Origin: Candidatus Fischerbacteria bacterium RBG_13_37_8
GTDB taxonomy: Bacteria; Acidobacteriota; HRBIN11; MFGW01
DNA length: 6,147 nt
Assembly (NCBI GenBank): GCA_001780385.1
Contig: MFGW01000086.1
Span: 17,771 to 23,917 of the forward strand
Direction of reading: 5' to 3'
In this document: positions 5,376 to 6,147 of the stretch, in pieces
Layout: each line of letters starts with the position of its first letter
Numbering within the stretch: the first letter of the stretch is position 1
The notes under the pieces: generated by a model
Seen by the model: the letters and a program-made list of their open reading frames with translations, nothing else
What the model was told of the DNA's origin: nothing
The model's database searches: none
Translations under genes and position numbers: made by a program

Positions 5376-6147
5376 TTTGTTTTGCCGATACAATAGTTTT
5401 TACGTTGCCTGCTATGCCTGAAAGAGCTGCTTGCGGCGACTCAATTTCAGATAACACTGCACTGACATGCATTTGCAAAGTATGACTGATGTGCGGATAT
5501 TCAGGATGAACAGGCCTGGGTCGTGCCTTTTTTAATACTTCGTACAATTGCTGATAATGAGGACTTTGAGCAAGAATATCCCGGTCAAAAAATAATTCCT
5601 TGCGTGCAGGAACTACTCCTAGTTGAAAATGAAGAATTTTTTGACCTTCGCTTCCGGTTGCATATTCGATGAATTTCCATGCCAGTTCCGGATTTTTGCT
5701 TCTTGATGAAATTCCGAAACCCCATCCTCCTAATGCAGCAGCAGAGTGTTTCCCGTTAGCATGAATCATTGGCGTAATACCTATCTTATTTTTTAATTTT
5801 GAACCTTGAACCTGAAGCATATTCCACGCGTAAGGCCAGTTTCTCATAAAAATTGCCCGTCCCTGCTGAAATGCTTCCATTGAATGCATTTCCTGGTAGG
5901 AAAGCACACTCCGTGGCGCCCATTGGTTCTGCATTATTTTTTCTAAAAAGATGAGTGTCTGCAATGACTCTTGACTTTCGAATATTACTTTATTAGTGCT
6001 GTCTAATAAATCCCCACCTGCTCCCCAAAGAAATTCTAAAAAATCGCAGACCAGTCCTTCGTATTGATTTCCCTGGAATACTATGCAGTATAGCTCCGGT
6101 GGATGACTGTATTTGTTGCAGATATGCTCAAATTCCTCCCTTGTGGC
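5251..6147 (-). CDS. CUT1 extracellular solute-binding protein (partial), fused to permease remnant
   Basis: The frame is open from the right edge, so the N-terminal part lies outside the window. It encodes the C-terminal 250 or so residues of a family 1 (MalE/UgpB-like) sugar-binding protein. Family landmarks are TREEFEHI near the edge, VFQGNQYEGLVCDFLEF, WGAGGDLL, AFQQGRAIFMRNWPYAW, the lobe motif AALGGWGFGISSRSKNPELA, AWKFIEY, GVVPARKELF, KARPRPVHPEYPHIS and a final helix SPQAALSGIAG. After NVKTIVSAKQTS (about 5375-5395) the frame continues without a stop into permease sequence (RSLWNTARFVFLSVPFEF) and ends at a TGA reached only because of the frameshift there. A TTG at 5964 is an internal Leu codon, not the start. 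The normal stop of the binding protein and the start of the permease have been lost, so this is a chimera. Whether the binding protein is still exported and functional cannot be judged. Confidence 0.82.
   Translation of the reverse strand, partial: ATREEFEHICNKYSHPPELYCIVFQGNQYEGLVCDFLEFLWGAGGDLLDSTNKVIFESQESLQTLIFLEKIMQNQWAPRSVLSYQEMHSMEAFQQGRAIFMRNWPYAWNMLQVQGSKLKNKIGITPMIHANGKHSAAALGGWGFGISSRSKNPELAWKFIEYATGSEGQKILHFQLGVVPARKELFFDRDILAQSPHYQQLYEVLKKARPRPVHPEYPHISHTLQMHVSAVLSEIESPQAALSGIAGNVKTIVSAKQTSWLHRLGSDQELHRSLWNTARFVFLSVPFEFLAGFLLLSC

Noticed and set aside
5133..5396. 87-residue plus-strand and 81-residue minus-strand frames over the permease remnant
   Set aside because: Neither shows recognisable sequence; the decayed permease frames on the minus strand account for the region.
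6011..6030. GGGGAGCAGGTGGGGA on the minus strand, resembling the heptad arrays
   Set aside because: It encodes the conserved WGAGGD of the binding protein, so the likeness is coincidental.

Overview
The window is AT-rich bacterial DNA with standard-code genes, Shine-Dalgarno sites and many intergenic repeats. Together these suggest the chromosome of a free-living bacterium, probably Gram-negative and perhaps uncultured. Nothing in it fixes the phylum: the YqaA/DedA-type protein, the PF04392-type binding protein and the CUT1 sugar-transporter genes are all widespread. No phage, integrase, transposase, CRISPR or toxin-antitoxin gene is visible.

Layout from left to right. Bases 1-605 (+) encode a YqaA-family (VTT/DedA-like) membrane protein whose true start may lie left of the window. 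A complete tRNA-Pro(CGG) follows at 648-725. Bases 875-1564 (+) encode a membrane-anchored SGNH/GDSL-type hydrolase. A 109-bp repeat at 1634-1742, which can fold into a contiguous four-way junction, fills the gap before an alpha/beta hydrolase at 1758-2633 (+). A G-rich heptad array follows that stop codon. Then comes an exported PF04392-type ABC substrate-binding protein at 2879-3778 (+), with no permease or ATPase of its own nearby. The convergent gap 3776-3981 is one palindromic element whose outermost TAG triplets are the stop codons of both flanking genes.

The right third (minus strand) is a CUT1 carbohydrate transporter operon in the order binding protein, permease(s), ATPase. The UgpC/MalK-type ATPase (3979-5055) is intact. 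The rest is decayed. The binding protein runs in from the right edge and is fused in frame to a MalF-like permease that has lost its N-terminus. That permease then shows an apparent 1-nt deletion in a T run and a TGA where Trp is expected. It ends abruptly in the C-terminal tail typical of a MalG-like permease, so most of two permease genes has been deleted. The intact ATPase may survive because it energises other CUT1 transporters elsewhere in the genome; this is an inference.

The least ordinary feature is the repeat system: three G-rich heptad arrays, each beginning at or within a few bases of a stop codon and each G-rich on the coding strand of the gene it follows, plus the four-way-junction repeat in front of a ribosome binding site.
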